Assembly (NCBI GenBank): GCA_964511535.1 | Contig: CAZEFW010000137.1 | Span: 1 to 26,013 of the forward strand | Length of the DNA stretch: 26,013 bases | Direction of reading: 5' to 3' | Source: CAZCFB01 sp964511535 | GTDB lineage: Bacteria > Myxococcota_A > Polyangia > GCA-2747355 > CAZCFB01 | Shown here: piece by piece, positions 1-7,247 of the stretch | Numbering within the stretch: position 1 is the first letter of the stretch | Layout of the letters: every line of letters begins with the position of its first letter | Translations under genes and position numbers: made by a program | The notes under the pieces: model-generated | What the model was told of the DNA's origin: nothing | Seen by the model: only the letters and a program-made list of their open reading frames with translations | Database searches by the model: none

Positions 1-313
1 CGCCCCGTGCTCGCCTCGCTTTGCGAGGCTCCGCTGCGTTGTGCACGTGCAGCGCCCCTCCGGGGGAACATATCTGCAGAAGTGCACCAGGCAGTATCTG
101 GTGCACTTGTGCAGTTTTGTCGATGGAGCGGAGCGGAATCGAACGCCCCGTGCTCGCCTCGCTTTGCGAGGCTCCGCTGCGTTGTGCACGTGCAGCGCCC
201 CTCCGGGGGAGCGCCCCGTGCTCGCCTCGCTTTGCGAGGCTCCGCTGCGTTGTGCACGTGCAGCGCCCCTCCGGGGGAGCGCCCCGTGCTCGCCTCGCTT
301 TGCGAGGCTCCGC
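1..313. repeat. Tandem 68-bp palindromic repeat array
   Basis: Three near-identical units begin at 1, 144 and 212, followed by a 34-bp partial unit at 280-313; the last three are in exact 68-bp register. Each full unit contains three small palindromes: GCCTCGC-TTT-GCGAGGC (13-29 in unit 1), TGCACGTGCA (42-51) and CCCC-TCC-GGGG (55-65). Units 1 and 2 are separated by about 76 bp of other sequence that holds a long hairpin. There are no variable spacers. Because 68 is not a multiple of 3, open frames across the array change frame from unit to unit and are not credible genes. The array begins at the window edge and may extend further left. Confidence 0.9.
74..114. other. Long hairpin inside the repeat array
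   Basis: The 11-bp arms AAGTGCACCAG (80-90) and CTGGTGCACTT (98-108) are perfectly complementary around a 7-nt loop. The flanks CTGCA and TGCAG extend the stem to about 16 bp with one mismatch. There is no run of T on either side, so it is not a classical intrinsic terminator. It lies only in the interruption between repeat units 1 and 2. Confidence 0.7.
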
Positions 314-327
314 GATGAAGCGGGGCG
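280..327 (-). terminator. Possible terminator hairpin after the DUF4388/J-domain gene
   Basis: CGCCCCG (280-286) can pair with CGGGGCG (321-327), enclosing the inner GCCTCGC/GCGAGGC hairpin (292-308). The structure ends directly against the TAG stop of the minus-strand gene at 328-330. There is no U-tract, so termination, if any, would be Rho-dependent or protective of the 3' end. The last partial 68-bp unit appears to supply this structure. Confidence 0.35.
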
Positions 328-2202
328 CTACCAGCGGCCTTTCTTTTTGCTGCCCTTCTTTTTCTTCTTCTTGTCGTCCGGGTCTTCTTTTTTGAACATT
401 CGCGTCAGGAAGCCGAGGCCCTTCTCTTCGGAGGCGCGCTTCTTGTCCTGGCGGATCTTGATCAGGCGCAGGTGGCGCTCGGCCTCCAGGTGGTCGGGGT
501 TGATCTCCAGGGTCTTGTTGAAGAACTTCAGCGCCTTCTTGTCGTTCCCCTTGGCGGCGTACAGCTCGCCCATGAAATAGTGACACTGGGCGCTGTTGGG
601 AGAGATGGTCAGCGACTTCTCCATCTGTTCCAACACCGTCTCCCAGGTGCGAGCGCGGTCGCGGGCCGGGTCGGTGTAGATGGTCCAGGCCATGTAGGCC
701 AGGTGCTCGCCTTCCTGGGGGTTGAGCTTGTATGCCTGCTCGAAGTGATTCAGCGCCTCTTTGTAGTTCTTCTTGCGGAAGTGGAAGATCCCTTTCTGGA
801 AGATGAACTCCGCCTCAACGGCGTTGAGCACGTCCGCCCTGGTGTCCTTGCCCTCCAGCTTCTCGTTGTACTCTTGGCGGCTGTTCTCGTCGGACAGGAT
901 GTTGTGGGCCTCGCTGACCCGGGTGAAGATCTCCTCCGCCTTGTCCACCACGTCCCGCAGCCCCAGGGCGCTGGCCCGGTCGGGGTGGAACACCTTGGCC
1001 AGCTGGAAGTAGGCCTCCCTGATCTGGTCGGTGGGGCAATCCTGGCTCACGCCCAGCACCTCGTAGTGGGTGGCCTCCTCGATGCTGGTGAACTTCTCCA
1101 CGATCTCCCGGCGCAGGGCGTTGGCGGCCTTGGTCTTGCCCACCAGCGAGCTCTGCCCGTCGACATCAGCCGCCGCCATGATGGAGTCAGGGAGATCGTC
1201 TTCGTCCTCCTCCACTGGCAGCGGCTTGATGCCGCCCGAGGGGTTGCGCCCCCCCGGGATAGGCTCGGCCACCGGGGTCGGCGTCTTCGCCGCGGGCAAG
1301 AACACGTCATCGTCGCCCATGTCATTGATGGGAGGGGGCGGGGCGAAGACCACGCCGTCATCTCCGACCTCGGCAGGCACCGCCACCACAGGCGCCTGGC
1401 TGCCCGGATCGCTGGCGTACGCCTTGGCCCGGCTCGACGTGGCGGCGTCCACCATCTCGAGCTGATCCGTGGCAAGCAGGCTGTAGAGCAGCATCTCGGT
1501 CTCGAGAGGACCCAGATCGCTGACGTTGCGCACGTCGTCGAGCTGCAGCGTCGACCGGCTCAACAGCGTGACCAGCCCGTCCTCCTCGTTGCCGAACATG
1601 TAGCGGCCCCTGACCTGGTCGAAGGAGCTGGTGAGGGTCACCGCTTTGCCCTCCATCCGGGTCATCTCCGCCTTGAGCCGCTCGTCGTCGAAGAAGCTGC
1701 GCACGCCGTGGTAGATCACGTAGTACGGGTCGGCGCGCACCTTGGCGTCCTCCCCCTGCTTGCCCCAGTCATGTTCGCCGGAGAACAGCTGGAACTTCAC
1801 GTCCGTAAACGGGAAGAGGCGGATCAGCTTGCGGTGGACCTGCATCAGCAGCCCCTCGGCGAGCTGCTCGGCGTTGATCGCCTCCATCTTCAGCAGGATC
1901 TGCCCCTGGAGCCCCTCCCCGGCCGCCAGCTTCTGCAGCGACTCGTTCAGGGCCGCCTCGTCGATGATGCCTCGCTCCAACAGGATGCGCCCCAGCACAT
2001 CCTGGCTCACCGGGATGTCGGCGCGCACGGCGGTGCCTTCGCGGAAGTAGACCACGCCGTCCCACTGCCCTGGCCGCTGCAGCACCAGCTCCCCCTGGAA
2101 CGACTTCTTGAACAGATAAAATAGGAGCCGAGGAACGGGGTACCGGGCGAGATCCCCGGAGGCGTCCGGCTTGCGATCTGTGCCGTTTGACATGGCGCAC
2201 AT
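328..2202 (-). CDS. DUF4388 / J-domain / TPR protein
   Basis: This encodes a 624-residue cytoplasmic protein. Residues 1 to about 240 look like a DUF4388 (PatA N-terminal-like) regulatory region. An acidic, proline-rich linker (about 270-350) follows, then a J domain at about 378-445 with its HPD motif at 406-408, then tetratricopeptide repeats at about 463-580 and a lysine-rich tail. J domains stimulate DnaK-type ATPases; DUF4388 proteins are typical of myxobacterial signalling and motility regulators. A scaffolding or chaperone-recruiting role is inferred. The ATG at 2202 is preferred because GAGG sits 5 nt upstream of it; the second ATG at 2193 has no ribosome binding site. The start codon lies inside an 18-bp palindrome, so autorepression is plausible. 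The gene is divergent from the DUF192-PP2C-lipoprotein operon. Confidence 0.85.
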   Translation of the reverse strand: MCAMSNGTDRKPDASGDLARYPVPRLLFYLFKKSFQGELVLQRPGQWDGVVYFREGTAVRADIPVSQDVLGRILLERGIIDEAALNESLQKLAAGEGLQGQILLKMEAINAEQLAEGLLMQVHRKLIRLFPFTDVKFQLFSGEHDWGKQGEDAKVRADPYYVIYHGVRSFFDDERLKAEMTRMEGKAVTLTSSFDQVRGRYMFGNEEDGLVTLLSRSTLQLDDVRNVSDLGPLETEMLLYSLLATDQLEMVDAATSSRAKAYASDPGSQAPVVAVPAEVGDDGVVFAPPPPINDMGDDDVFLPAAKTPTPVAEPIPGGRNPSGGIKPLPVEEDEDDLPDSIMAAADVDGQSSLVGKTKAANALRREIVEKFTSIEEATHYEVLGVSQDCPTDQIREAYFQLAKVFHPDRASALGLRDVVDKAEEIFTRVSEAHNILSDENSRQEYNEKLEGKDTRADVLNAVEAEFIFQKGIFHFRKKNYKEALNHFEQAYKLNPQEGEHLAYMAWTIYTDPARDRARTWETVLEQMEKSLTISPNSAQCHYFMGELYAAKGNDKKALKFFNKTLEINPDHLEAERHLRLIKIRQDKKRASEEKGLGFLTRMFKKEDPDDKKKKKKGSKKKGRW

Positions 2203-2217
2203 TGTGACCTCACAATG
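2200..2217. promoter_or_regulatory. Perfect palindromic operator-like site
   Basis: CATTGTGACCTCACAATG is two perfect 8-bp half-sites around a 2-bp centre. It sits in the 46-bp gap between two divergent genes and covers the start codon of the minus-strand gene. This placement suits a dimeric repressor acting on one or both directions. The regulator is unknown. Confidence 0.5.
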
Positions 2218-2248
2218 CCTCACGAAGCAAGCAAGTGAGTGATTTCCA

Positions 2249-2656
2249 ATGATCTCCGAGGAATCCCGCGTACCGCTGACGGAGATCCGGCGGGGACAGA
2301 TCCTGCAAGTCATCGTTGACGCCGAACAGCGGTCCGTGGCCACAAGCCTGATCCTCTGCCTCGAGCCCCTGGCGCGCCTGCGCGGCCTCATCGGCCGCCC
2401 TCCGTTGGCCCGGGGCGAGGGGCTGCTGCTCATGCCGTGCAGGGGCGTACACACCTTTTTCATGGGTTCGTCCATCGACGTGGCCTTCCTCGACCCGGAG
2501 GCGAAGGTGGTGGCGCAGCGGCGCGGCCTCCGTCCGTGGCGTATGACCCCGGTTTTTGGCGAGGCCCTGGCCACCCTGGAGCTCCCTCCGGGGACCCTGG
2601 ATCGGTGCGGCGTGCGCAGGGGCGTTGAACTCGCATTCCACCAGATATCGGGATAG
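2249..2656 (+). CDS. DUF192 family protein
   Basis: This 135-residue protein shows the DUF192 pattern: LRGLIGRPPL, then GEGLLLMPCRGVHTFFM, SIDVAFLD, a PWRM segment and LELPPGT near the C-terminus. The family is widespread and small (about 110-150 aa), of unresolved biochemical function, and often exported. This copy has no evident signal peptide, so it is probably cytoplasmic. It is the first gene of a + strand operon: its TAG is 10 bp before the start of the PP2C phosphatase. The ribosome binding site before the ATG is weak. The family assignment is firm; the function is not known. Confidence 0.85.
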   Translation: MISEESRVPLTEIRRGQILQVIVDAEQRSVATSLILCLEPLARLRGLIGRPPLARGEGLLLMPCRGVHTFFMGSSIDVAFLDPEAKVVAQRRGLRPWRMTPVFGEALATLELPPGTLDRCGVRRGVELAFHQISG

Positions 2657-2666
2657 ATTGGGGGGG

Positions 2667-3458
2667 ATGAGCACCTCATTCCCGATCAACGGCATGCGGG
2701 TCCGGTTTGCCGGCGCCACGGACGTAGGGCAGAAGCGCACCCACAACGAGGACGCCATCTACCTCCCCGACCAGGAGCGCCTGGTGGTGGTGGCCGACGG
2801 CATGGGGGGGCACGCCTCTGGCGACGTGGCCAGTAAGCTGGCCGTGGACACCATCTCCCACTTCTACCGCGACACGGCCGAGTCACCGGAGATCACCTGG
2901 CCGTTCATGGTCAACAGGGACGGCCGGCATGACGAAAACCGGCTCGTGACGTCGGTGAAGCTGGCGAACCTGAAGATCAACGAGCTGGCCCAGAGCGACT
3001 CGCGCCTCAGCGGCATGGGCACCACAGTGGTGGCTGCTTACTTCGCCGAGGAGGAGGTGCTGGTGGCCCACGTGGGCGACAGCCGGGTCTACCTGGTGGC
3101 CGACGGTGAGATGCAACAGATCACCCAGGACCACTCGCTGCTCAACGACTACATCAAGATGAAGCGCATCGGGCCGGACGAGGTGGAGAAGTTCCCCCAC
3201 AAGAACGTCATCGTGCGGGCCCTCGGCATGCGGGATCAGGTGCTGGTGGACGTCATCAAGCGGCCTCCTCGCATCGGCGAGATCTTCCTGCTCTGCTCCG
3301 ATGGGCTGTGCGACATGGTGGACGACGCGGCCATCCTCAACGTGGTCAGGGCGGAGCAGAACCTGGACGACTGCTGCGTCAGGCTGGTTCAAATGGCCAA
3401 CGATAACGGCGGGGCCGACAACATCACCGTGGCCATGGCCCGGCTGGAACCCGCCTGA
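2667..3458 (+). CDS. PP2C-family protein Ser/Thr phosphatase
   Basis: This 263-residue protein is a single PPM/PP2C domain, the Mn/Mg-dependent phosphatase that removes phosphate from Ser/Thr of proteins and counters Hanks-type kinases. All metal-binding motifs are visible: DVG and NED (E28, D29), VVADGMGGH (D44), GTT at 118-120, HVGDSRVY, the QDHSLL segment, CSDGLCDM (D212) and GGADNITV (D251, N252). There are no membrane segments and no kinase or sensor fusion, so it is soluble and stand-alone. The ATG at 2667 follows a G-rich run; an earlier in-frame codon at 2556 would overlap the DUF192 gene and adds no conserved sequence. Its stop overlaps the next start by one base. No kinase gene is present in the window, so the substrate is unknown. 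Confidence 0.95.
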   Translation: MSTSFPINGMRVRFAGATDVGQKRTHNEDAIYLPDQERLVVVADGMGGHASGDVASKLAVDTISHFYRDTAESPEITWPFMVNRDGRHDENRLVTSVKLANLKINELAQSDSRLSGMGTTVVAAYFAEEEVLVAHVGDSRVYLVADGEMQQITQDHSLLNDYIKMKRIGPDEVEKFPHKNVIVRALGMRDQVLVDVIKRPPRIGEIFLLCSDGLCDMVDDAAILNVVRAEQNLDDCCVRLVQMANDNGGADNITVAMARLEPA

Positions 3459-3871
3459 TGCGCCGCTTGCTGCTGGCCAGCCTCGCTGCAGGCATCCTGG
3501 CTGCAGCCGGCTGCAGCTCCGACGGTGACAAGCAGGCAAAGGACGCGGGAAGCCCGAAGGACGCCAAGGCCGAGGGGTGCTGGCGGCCGGCCACCATCAA
3601 GTCGTGCATCCTGCCGCCCAACTCGTGCACCGACAAGGTGCTGTGCCTCAACTGCACCTGCACCGGGGCCTCCAAGGTGTTCGCCTGCAACGGCCTGACC
3701 CAGGACTGCCGCTTCTTCTGCACCGGCTGCTACCCCATGACCTACACCCTGTGCACCCCCGACGCCCCAAAGACCATCCTCGGTCTGTGCGGCTATTGCT
3801 ACTTCGACGCCGGCCGCGGCAAGTGCGACAAGCTGAAGAAAGACGCGGGGCCAGGGAAAGACAAGAAGTAG
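3458..3871 (+). CDS. Cysteine-rich lipoprotein
   Basis: This is a 137-residue predicted lipoprotein. Residues 1-18 form a signal peptide with lipobox AAGC, and C19 would be lipidated. The mature part has 14 further cysteines between residues 41 and 123, including CLNCTC and CTGCYP, enough for seven disulfides, and a short Asp/Lys-rich linker follows the lipid anchor. I do not recognise a family; small disulfide-rich lipoproteins of this kind are common in Myxococcota. It shares one base (TGATG) with the PP2C stop, so translation is probably coupled. The charged C-terminus ends just before a GCAGAA hexamer array. The envelope location is well supported; the function is unknown. Confidence 0.8.
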   Translation: MRRLLLASLAAGILAAAGCSSDGDKQAKDAGSPKDAKAEGCWRPATIKSCILPPNSCTDKVLCLNCTCTGASKVFACNGLTQDCRFFCTGCYPMTYTLCTPDAPKTILGLCGYCYFDAGRGKCDKLKKDAGPGKDKK

Positions 3872-3881
3872 GAAGCAAAAA

Positions 3882-3923
3882 GCAGAAGCAGAAGCAGAAG
3901 CAGAAGCAGAAGCAGAAGCAGAA
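3882..3923. repeat. GCAGAA hexamer tandem repeat (7 copies)
   Basis: Seven perfect GCAGAA units (3882-3923) are followed by a degenerate GCAATA. They lie between the 3' ends of the convergent lipoprotein and TlyA genes. The perfect identity of the copies suggests recent slippage expansion. Confidence 0.9.
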
Positions 3924-3971
3924 GCAATAAAGTGCGGCTTGCCCTGGCGTCAGCGAGTCATGCCGAGCATC

Positions 3972-3986
3972 CCGGGCAAGGCCCGG
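3972..3986. terminator. Tight GC hairpin between convergent genes
   Basis: CCGGGC-AAG-GCCCGG is a 6-bp perfect stem with a 3-nt loop, between the convergent lipoprotein and TlyA genes. It could act as a bidirectional terminator or 3'-end stabiliser. There is no T-tract. It is one of several similar 3-nt-loop palindromes in the window. Confidence 0.4.
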
Positions 3987-3998
3987 TGGCAGGGCAAT

Positions 3999-4811
3999 CT
4001 ATTCTGGCATTTTGGCATTCTGGCATTCTGGCACCCTGGCATTCGCCGGCGCAGCCGGCGTCCGCATCAACTGCAGCCACTCCACGTTCCCCTTGGGCCC
4101 TGGCACCGGGCAGTCCATACCCTGGCCCAGCTGCCATTGATTGGCCGCGGCCCAGTCCAGGACCTTCTGGATCGCCCGTTGCCTGGCCTCCGGATCGCGC
4201 ACCACGCCGCCCTTGCCCACGTCCTGGCGGCCGGCCTCGAACTGGGGCTTGATCAGGGCCAGCACCCGCGCGCCGGGCTGCACCACCCGCGCCACCGCCG
4301 GCAGCACCAGCGTCAGCGAGATGAACGACAGGTCGCCCACTGCCAGATCGGGCCGCCACGCGTTGGGATCCTTCAGCGCATCGCGCAGCAGCTGAGGGTC
4401 CATTTTGCGGGCGTTGGTGCGCTCCACGCAGGTGACCCGGTCGTCCTGGCGCAGCTTCCAGGCCAGCTGGCCGTAGCCCACGTCCACGGCCAACACATGG
4501 CGCGCGCCGCGCTGCAGCAAGCAGTCGGTGAATCCGCCCGTTGATGCGCCCACGTCCAGGCAGGAGCGGCCTGTAACAATCAGGCTGAAAGCGTCCAGCG
4601 CGGCGGCCAGCTTCAGCCCGCCCCGGGACACGTAGGGGTGCTCTGGCTGCCGCAGGGTCACCTCGGCACCCTCCTTCACCGGCGCCCCGGCCTTGGTCAC
4701 CACTTCCCCGTCCACCAGCACCTGACCGGCCAGGATGAGCGCCCTGGCCCGCTGCCTGGAACTCACCAGGCCGAGCTCCAGGCAGAGCCTGTCCAGCCGC
4801 GGCTTCTTCAC
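3999..4811 (-). CDS. tlyA: TlyA family rRNA 2'-O-methyltransferase
   Basis: This 270-residue protein has an S4 RNA-binding domain (about 1-62) and an FtsJ-like methyltransferase domain. The SAM-binding loop is DVGASTGGF (86-94). The K-D-K-E tetrad known for TlyA is visible as K67 (SRGGLKL), D160 (GDLSF), K188 (KPQFE) and E244 (NVEWL). TlyA enzymes 2'-O-methylate cytidines of 16S and/or 23S rRNA with SAM; haemolysin labels for the family are historical. The GTG start at 4811 overlaps the upstream nucleotidyltransferase stop by 4 bp (GTGA), implying translational coupling. The last 20 or so residues are odd: they are encoded by a GC hairpin and an 8-bp tandem repeat and probably represent a repeat-derived extension past the normal end after the NVEWL segment. 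Confidence 0.9.
   Translation of the reverse strand: MKKPRLDRLCLELGLVSSRQRARALILAGQVLVDGEVVTKAGAPVKEGAEVTLRQPEHPYVSRGGLKLAAALDAFSLIVTGRSCLDVGASTGGFTDCLLQRGARHVLAVDVGYGQLAWKLRQDDRVTCVERTNARKMDPQLLRDALKDPNAWRPDLAVGDLSFISLTLVLPAVARVVQPGARVLALIKPQFEAGRQDVGKGGVVRDPEARQRAIQKVLDWAAANQWQLGQGMDCPVPGPKGNVEWLQLMRTPAAPANARVPECQNAKMPE
4002..4041. repeat. TTCTGGCA octamer tandem repeat (5 copies)
   Basis: Five 8-bp units lie end to end: TTCTGGCA, TTTTGGCA, TTCTGGCA, TTCTGGCA and CCCTGGCA. On the minus strand they encode the last residues of the TlyA-like protein, with its TAG stop just beyond (3999-4001). Confidence 0.9.
4044..4060. repeat. Tight GC hairpin beside the octamer repeat
   Basis: CGCCGGC-GCA-GCCGGCG is a 7-bp perfect stem with a 3-nt loop, inside the 3' end of the TlyA-like reading frame where it encodes an Ala/Pro-rich stretch. 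It is structurally the same kind of element as the palindromes at 13-29, 7226-7244, 7315-7331 and 7374-7390. Confidence 0.75.
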
Positions 4812-5830
4812 CTCGGGCTCGCCGCAGGATCGTCCTCTGGCGGCACCGACAGCGTGCTGCGCGGGGTGACCACCGTTCGGTGGATCCGACCCGAGATGGT
4901 GGCCCCGTCCCACACCACGCTGTCGGTGATCTCGGCGCCGGCCGCCACCGTGGCTCCGGCCCCGATGACCACGCCGGGCCCTACCCTGGCCCCGGCGCCG
5001 ATCTGCGCCGCGGGCCCCACCAGGGAGCCCGGGTCCACCGACGCCGACGCGTCGACCCCTGCGTCCGCATGCACCCCGGCCAGCGGCCCAGGCGCGTGAG
5101 GCAACGCCACCTTGCCGCCCAGCAGGTTCAGGTTCCCCTGCAAGTAGCGGCCAGGGGTGCTGTGGTCGTAGAAGTAGCCGTGGTGGATATACGCCGAGAT
5201 CGGCGTCCCCTGCTGCAGCTCCGGCATGTATGTGTGCCGCACGATGCAGGTCATCCCGTCCGGGATCCGCTCCACGAGCTCGGGCTCCATCACCTGGATC
5301 CCCGTGAACATGTACGCCTGGCCCGGGGGCACGCCGGGGGCCTCTGCGTCCAGCATGCGCGCCACCCGCCCTGACTCGTTCACCGCGATGGCGCCCCACC
5401 GCTCGGCGTTGGGGTGAGGGCGCACCACCAGGGTGGCCAGCGACCCGCTCGCGCGGTGGGCGGCCAGCACCGCCGACAGGTCCACGTCGTTGATCTGCTT
5501 GGCGTTGGCCACCACGCAGGTGGTCCGCGGCATCAGCGCGGCCATGGCCTTGATGCCGCCTCCTGTGCCGAGGATGTCATGCTCGGGCGAATAGGTGATC
5601 TCCGCGCCGGGCGCGGCATTTCCATCCAGCTCATGCCGGATCTGCTCGCCCAGGTGGTGCAGGTTGACCACATGCCGCGATAAGCCGTGGTGCAGGCCCT
5701 GGCACAACGCCCAGCGCACCAGGGATGCCCCACAAACCGGGAGCATCGGCTTGGGTCGCTCATCAGTCAGCGGCGCCAGCCGGGTGCCGAACCCGGCCGC
5801 CAGGAGCATACCGTAAGCAGGCTCGTACAT
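4808..5830 (-). CDS. Sugar-1-phosphate nucleotidyltransferase
   Basis: This 340-residue cytoplasmic enzyme would transfer an NMP to a sugar-1-phosphate, giving an NDP-sugar. The N-terminal Rossmann-type domain begins with the signature LAAGFGTRLAPLT and RPKPMLPV (residues 10-30); a GTGGGI segment contributes to nucleotide binding. Residues about 245-320 are hexapeptide-like repeats (for example VGPAAQIGAGARVGPGVVIG) that form a left-handed beta-helix. This layout resembles ManC/GlmU/RfbA-like enzymes, but the specific sugar and nucleotide cannot be read from sequence. Translation probably begins at the ATG at 5830, close to the predicted transcription start. Its TGA overlaps the GTG of tlyA. 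Divergent placement next to UDP-glucose dehydrogenase suggests shared surface-polysaccharide supply. Confidence 0.88.
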   Translation of the reverse strand: MYEPAYGMLLAAGFGTRLAPLTDERPKPMLPVCGASLVRWALCQGLHHGLSRHVVNLHHLGEQIRHELDGNAAPGAEITYSPEHDILGTGGGIKAMAALMPRTTCVVANAKQINDVDLSAVLAAHRASGSLATLVVRPHPNAERWGAIAVNESGRVARMLDAEAPGVPPGQAYMFTGIQVMEPELVERIPDGMTCIVRHTYMPELQQGTPISAYIHHGYFYDHSTPGRYLQGNLNLLGGKVALPHAPGPLAGVHADAGVDASASVDPGSLVGPAAQIGAGARVGPGVVIGAGATVAAGAEITDSVVWDGATISGRIHRTVVTPRSTLSVPPEDDPAASPR

Positions 5831-5838
5831 GGCCCGCG

Positions 5839-5844
5839 AGTATA
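5839..5844 (-). promoter_or_regulatory. Candidate -10 element, near-leaderless transcript
   Basis: TATACT on the minus strand lies 8 bp upstream of the nucleotidyltransferase ATG (5830). Transcription would begin within a base or two of the start codon, and no purine-rich ribosome binding site is visible. No clear -35 was found at 17-18 bp spacing. Confidence 0.4.
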
Positions 5845-5914
5845 CCCTTGAACCGGACCATGGGAGCCATTAAGGTTTAGCCCCTTTTGGCACGATCTAG
5901 ATGGAGTTCTTGAA

Positions 5915-7225
5915 ATGAGAATCTGTGTTGTTGGTACAGGCTATGTCGGCCTCGTCGCTGGCGCAGGCTTCGCCGATTTTGGAAACGACGTCATCTGCGC
6001 GGACATCGACAAGACCAAGATCGCCCGGCTGCACGCGGGCGAGATCCCGATCTTCGAGCCGGGCCTGCTGCCCCTGGTGCAGCGAAACGTCAAGGAGGAG
6101 CGCCTCACCTTCACCACCGACGTGGCCAAGGCCGTCTCCGACGTGGACGCGGTCTTCATCGCGGTGGGCACGCCGCCGCAGCCCGACGGCTCGGCCAACC
6201 TGCAGTTCGTCTGGGACGTGGCCCGGACCGTGGGCGAGAACGCCACCGGCTTCACCGTCGTGGTGGACAAGAGCACCGTGCCGGTTGGCACCGCCCACCG
6301 CGTGATGGAGATCCTCAAGGAGGCCGGCCCCGGCAAGGAGTTCGCCGTGGTGTCCAACCCCGAATTCCTCAAGGAGGGAGACGCCGTCGCCGACTTCCTC
6401 AAGCCGGACCGCGTGATCATCGGCACCGACGACGAGCGCGCGCGCAAGCTGATGAGGCTGCTGTACGACCCGTTCGTGCGCACCGGCAACCGCCTGCTGG
6501 TAACCGACCCGCTGAGCGCGGAGGTGACCAAGTACGCCTCCAACGCCATGCTCGCCACGCGCGTCTCGTTCATGAACGAGATCGCGCTGCTGTGCGCCGA
6601 GGTGGGCGCCGACGTGTCCAAGGTGCGCATCGGCATGGCCCTGGACGACCGCATCGGCTCGCGCTTCCTCTTCCCCGGCGCCGGCTACGGCGGCTCCTGC
6701 TTCCCCAAGGACGTCAAGGCGATCATCGCCACCGGCAAGGATTACGGCCTCGAGCTGAAGGTCTGCAACGCGGTGGAGGAGGTCAACGAGCGGCAGAAGG
6801 CGCTGCTGGCCAAGATGGTGCTCGAGCACTTCGGTCCCGACCTCGAGGGACTGACCATCGCCCTGTGGGGCCTGGCGTTCAAGCCGCGCACCGACGACGT
6901 GCGCGAGGCGCCGGCCGAGACCATCGCCAAGCTGCTGCTGGAGGCGGGCGCCAACCTCAGGGTGCATGACCCGGAGGCGCTGGAGACCTTCAAGGAGACG
7001 ATCCCGGCCTCGGACCGCGTGGTCTACTGCGATCGCAATTACGAAGCCGCCGACGGCGCCGACGCCCTGCTGCTCGTCACCGAGTGGCAGCCGTACCGCA
7101 CCCCCGACTTCAAGCGACTCAAGCAGCTGCTCAAGCAGCCGGTGATCTTCGACGGCCGCAACATCTGGAAGCCCGAGTACGTACGCGAGCTCGGCTTCAC
7201 CTACAAGTCCATCGGCCGCCCGTAG
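5915..7225 (+). CDS. ugd: UDP-glucose 6-dehydrogenase
   Basis: This 436-residue enzyme would oxidise UDP-glucose to UDP-glucuronate with two NAD+, feeding capsule, LPS or exopolysaccharide synthesis. The N-terminal NAD-binding loop is GTGYVGL (7-13) followed by an acidic residue ending the second strand. Catalytic residues are visible: K206 and N210 in the TKYASN segment, and C262 in GGSCFPKD. The C-terminal UDP-binding domain carries WGLAFKPRTDD. Length is typical of the family; UDP-N-acetylmannosamine or GDP-mannose dehydrogenases are related but fit less well. TGGAG lies 7 nt before the ATG. The gene is transcribed away from the nucleotidyltransferase, and a strong GC hairpin begins one base after its stop. 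Confidence 0.95.
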   Translation: MRICVVGTGYVGLVAGAGFADFGNDVICADIDKTKIARLHAGEIPIFEPGLLPLVQRNVKEERLTFTTDVAKAVSDVDAVFIAVGTPPQPDGSANLQFVWDVARTVGENATGFTVVVDKSTVPVGTAHRVMEILKEAGPGKEFAVVSNPEFLKEGDAVADFLKPDRVIIGTDDERARKLMRLLYDPFVRTGNRLLVTDPLSAEVTKYASNAMLATRVSFMNEIALLCAEVGADVSKVRIGMALDDRIGSRFLFPGAGYGGSCFPKDVKAIIATGKDYGLELKVCNAVEEVNERQKALLAKMVLEHFGPDLEGLTIALWGLAFKPRTDDVREAPAETIAKLLLEAGANLRVHDPEALETFKETIPASDRVVYCDRNYEAADGADALLLVTEWQPYRTPDFKRLKQLLKQPVIFDGRNIWKPEYVRELGFTYKSIGRP

Positions 7226-7244
7226 GGCGCGGCTGCGCCGCGCC
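7226..7244 (+). terminator. GC hairpin immediately after ugd
   Basis: GGCGCGGC-TGC-GCCGCGCC is a perfect 8-bp stem with a 3-nt loop, starting right after the TAG stop of ugd. It lacks a T-tract. It may stop transcription or protect the mRNA end. Confidence 0.5.
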
Positions 7245-7247
7245 TGG

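Noticed and set aside
121..144. Minus strand reads like a tRNA 3' end (GTTCGATTC then CCGCTCCA).
   Set aside because: Only about 23 nt, the T-stem does not pair, and the rest of a tRNA is replaced by the 68-bp repeat; at best a tiny remnant.
1..313. CRISPR array.
   Set aside because: Units are contiguous without variable spacers, contain internal palindromes, and no cas gene is present.
2200..2217. CRP-type binding site (TGTGA...TCACA).
   Set aside because: The centre is 2 bp instead of 6, so CRP half-site spacing is wrong.
5887..5905. Sigma-54-like TGGCACG before ugd.
   Set aside because: The required GC ten bases after GG is absent (AT instead).
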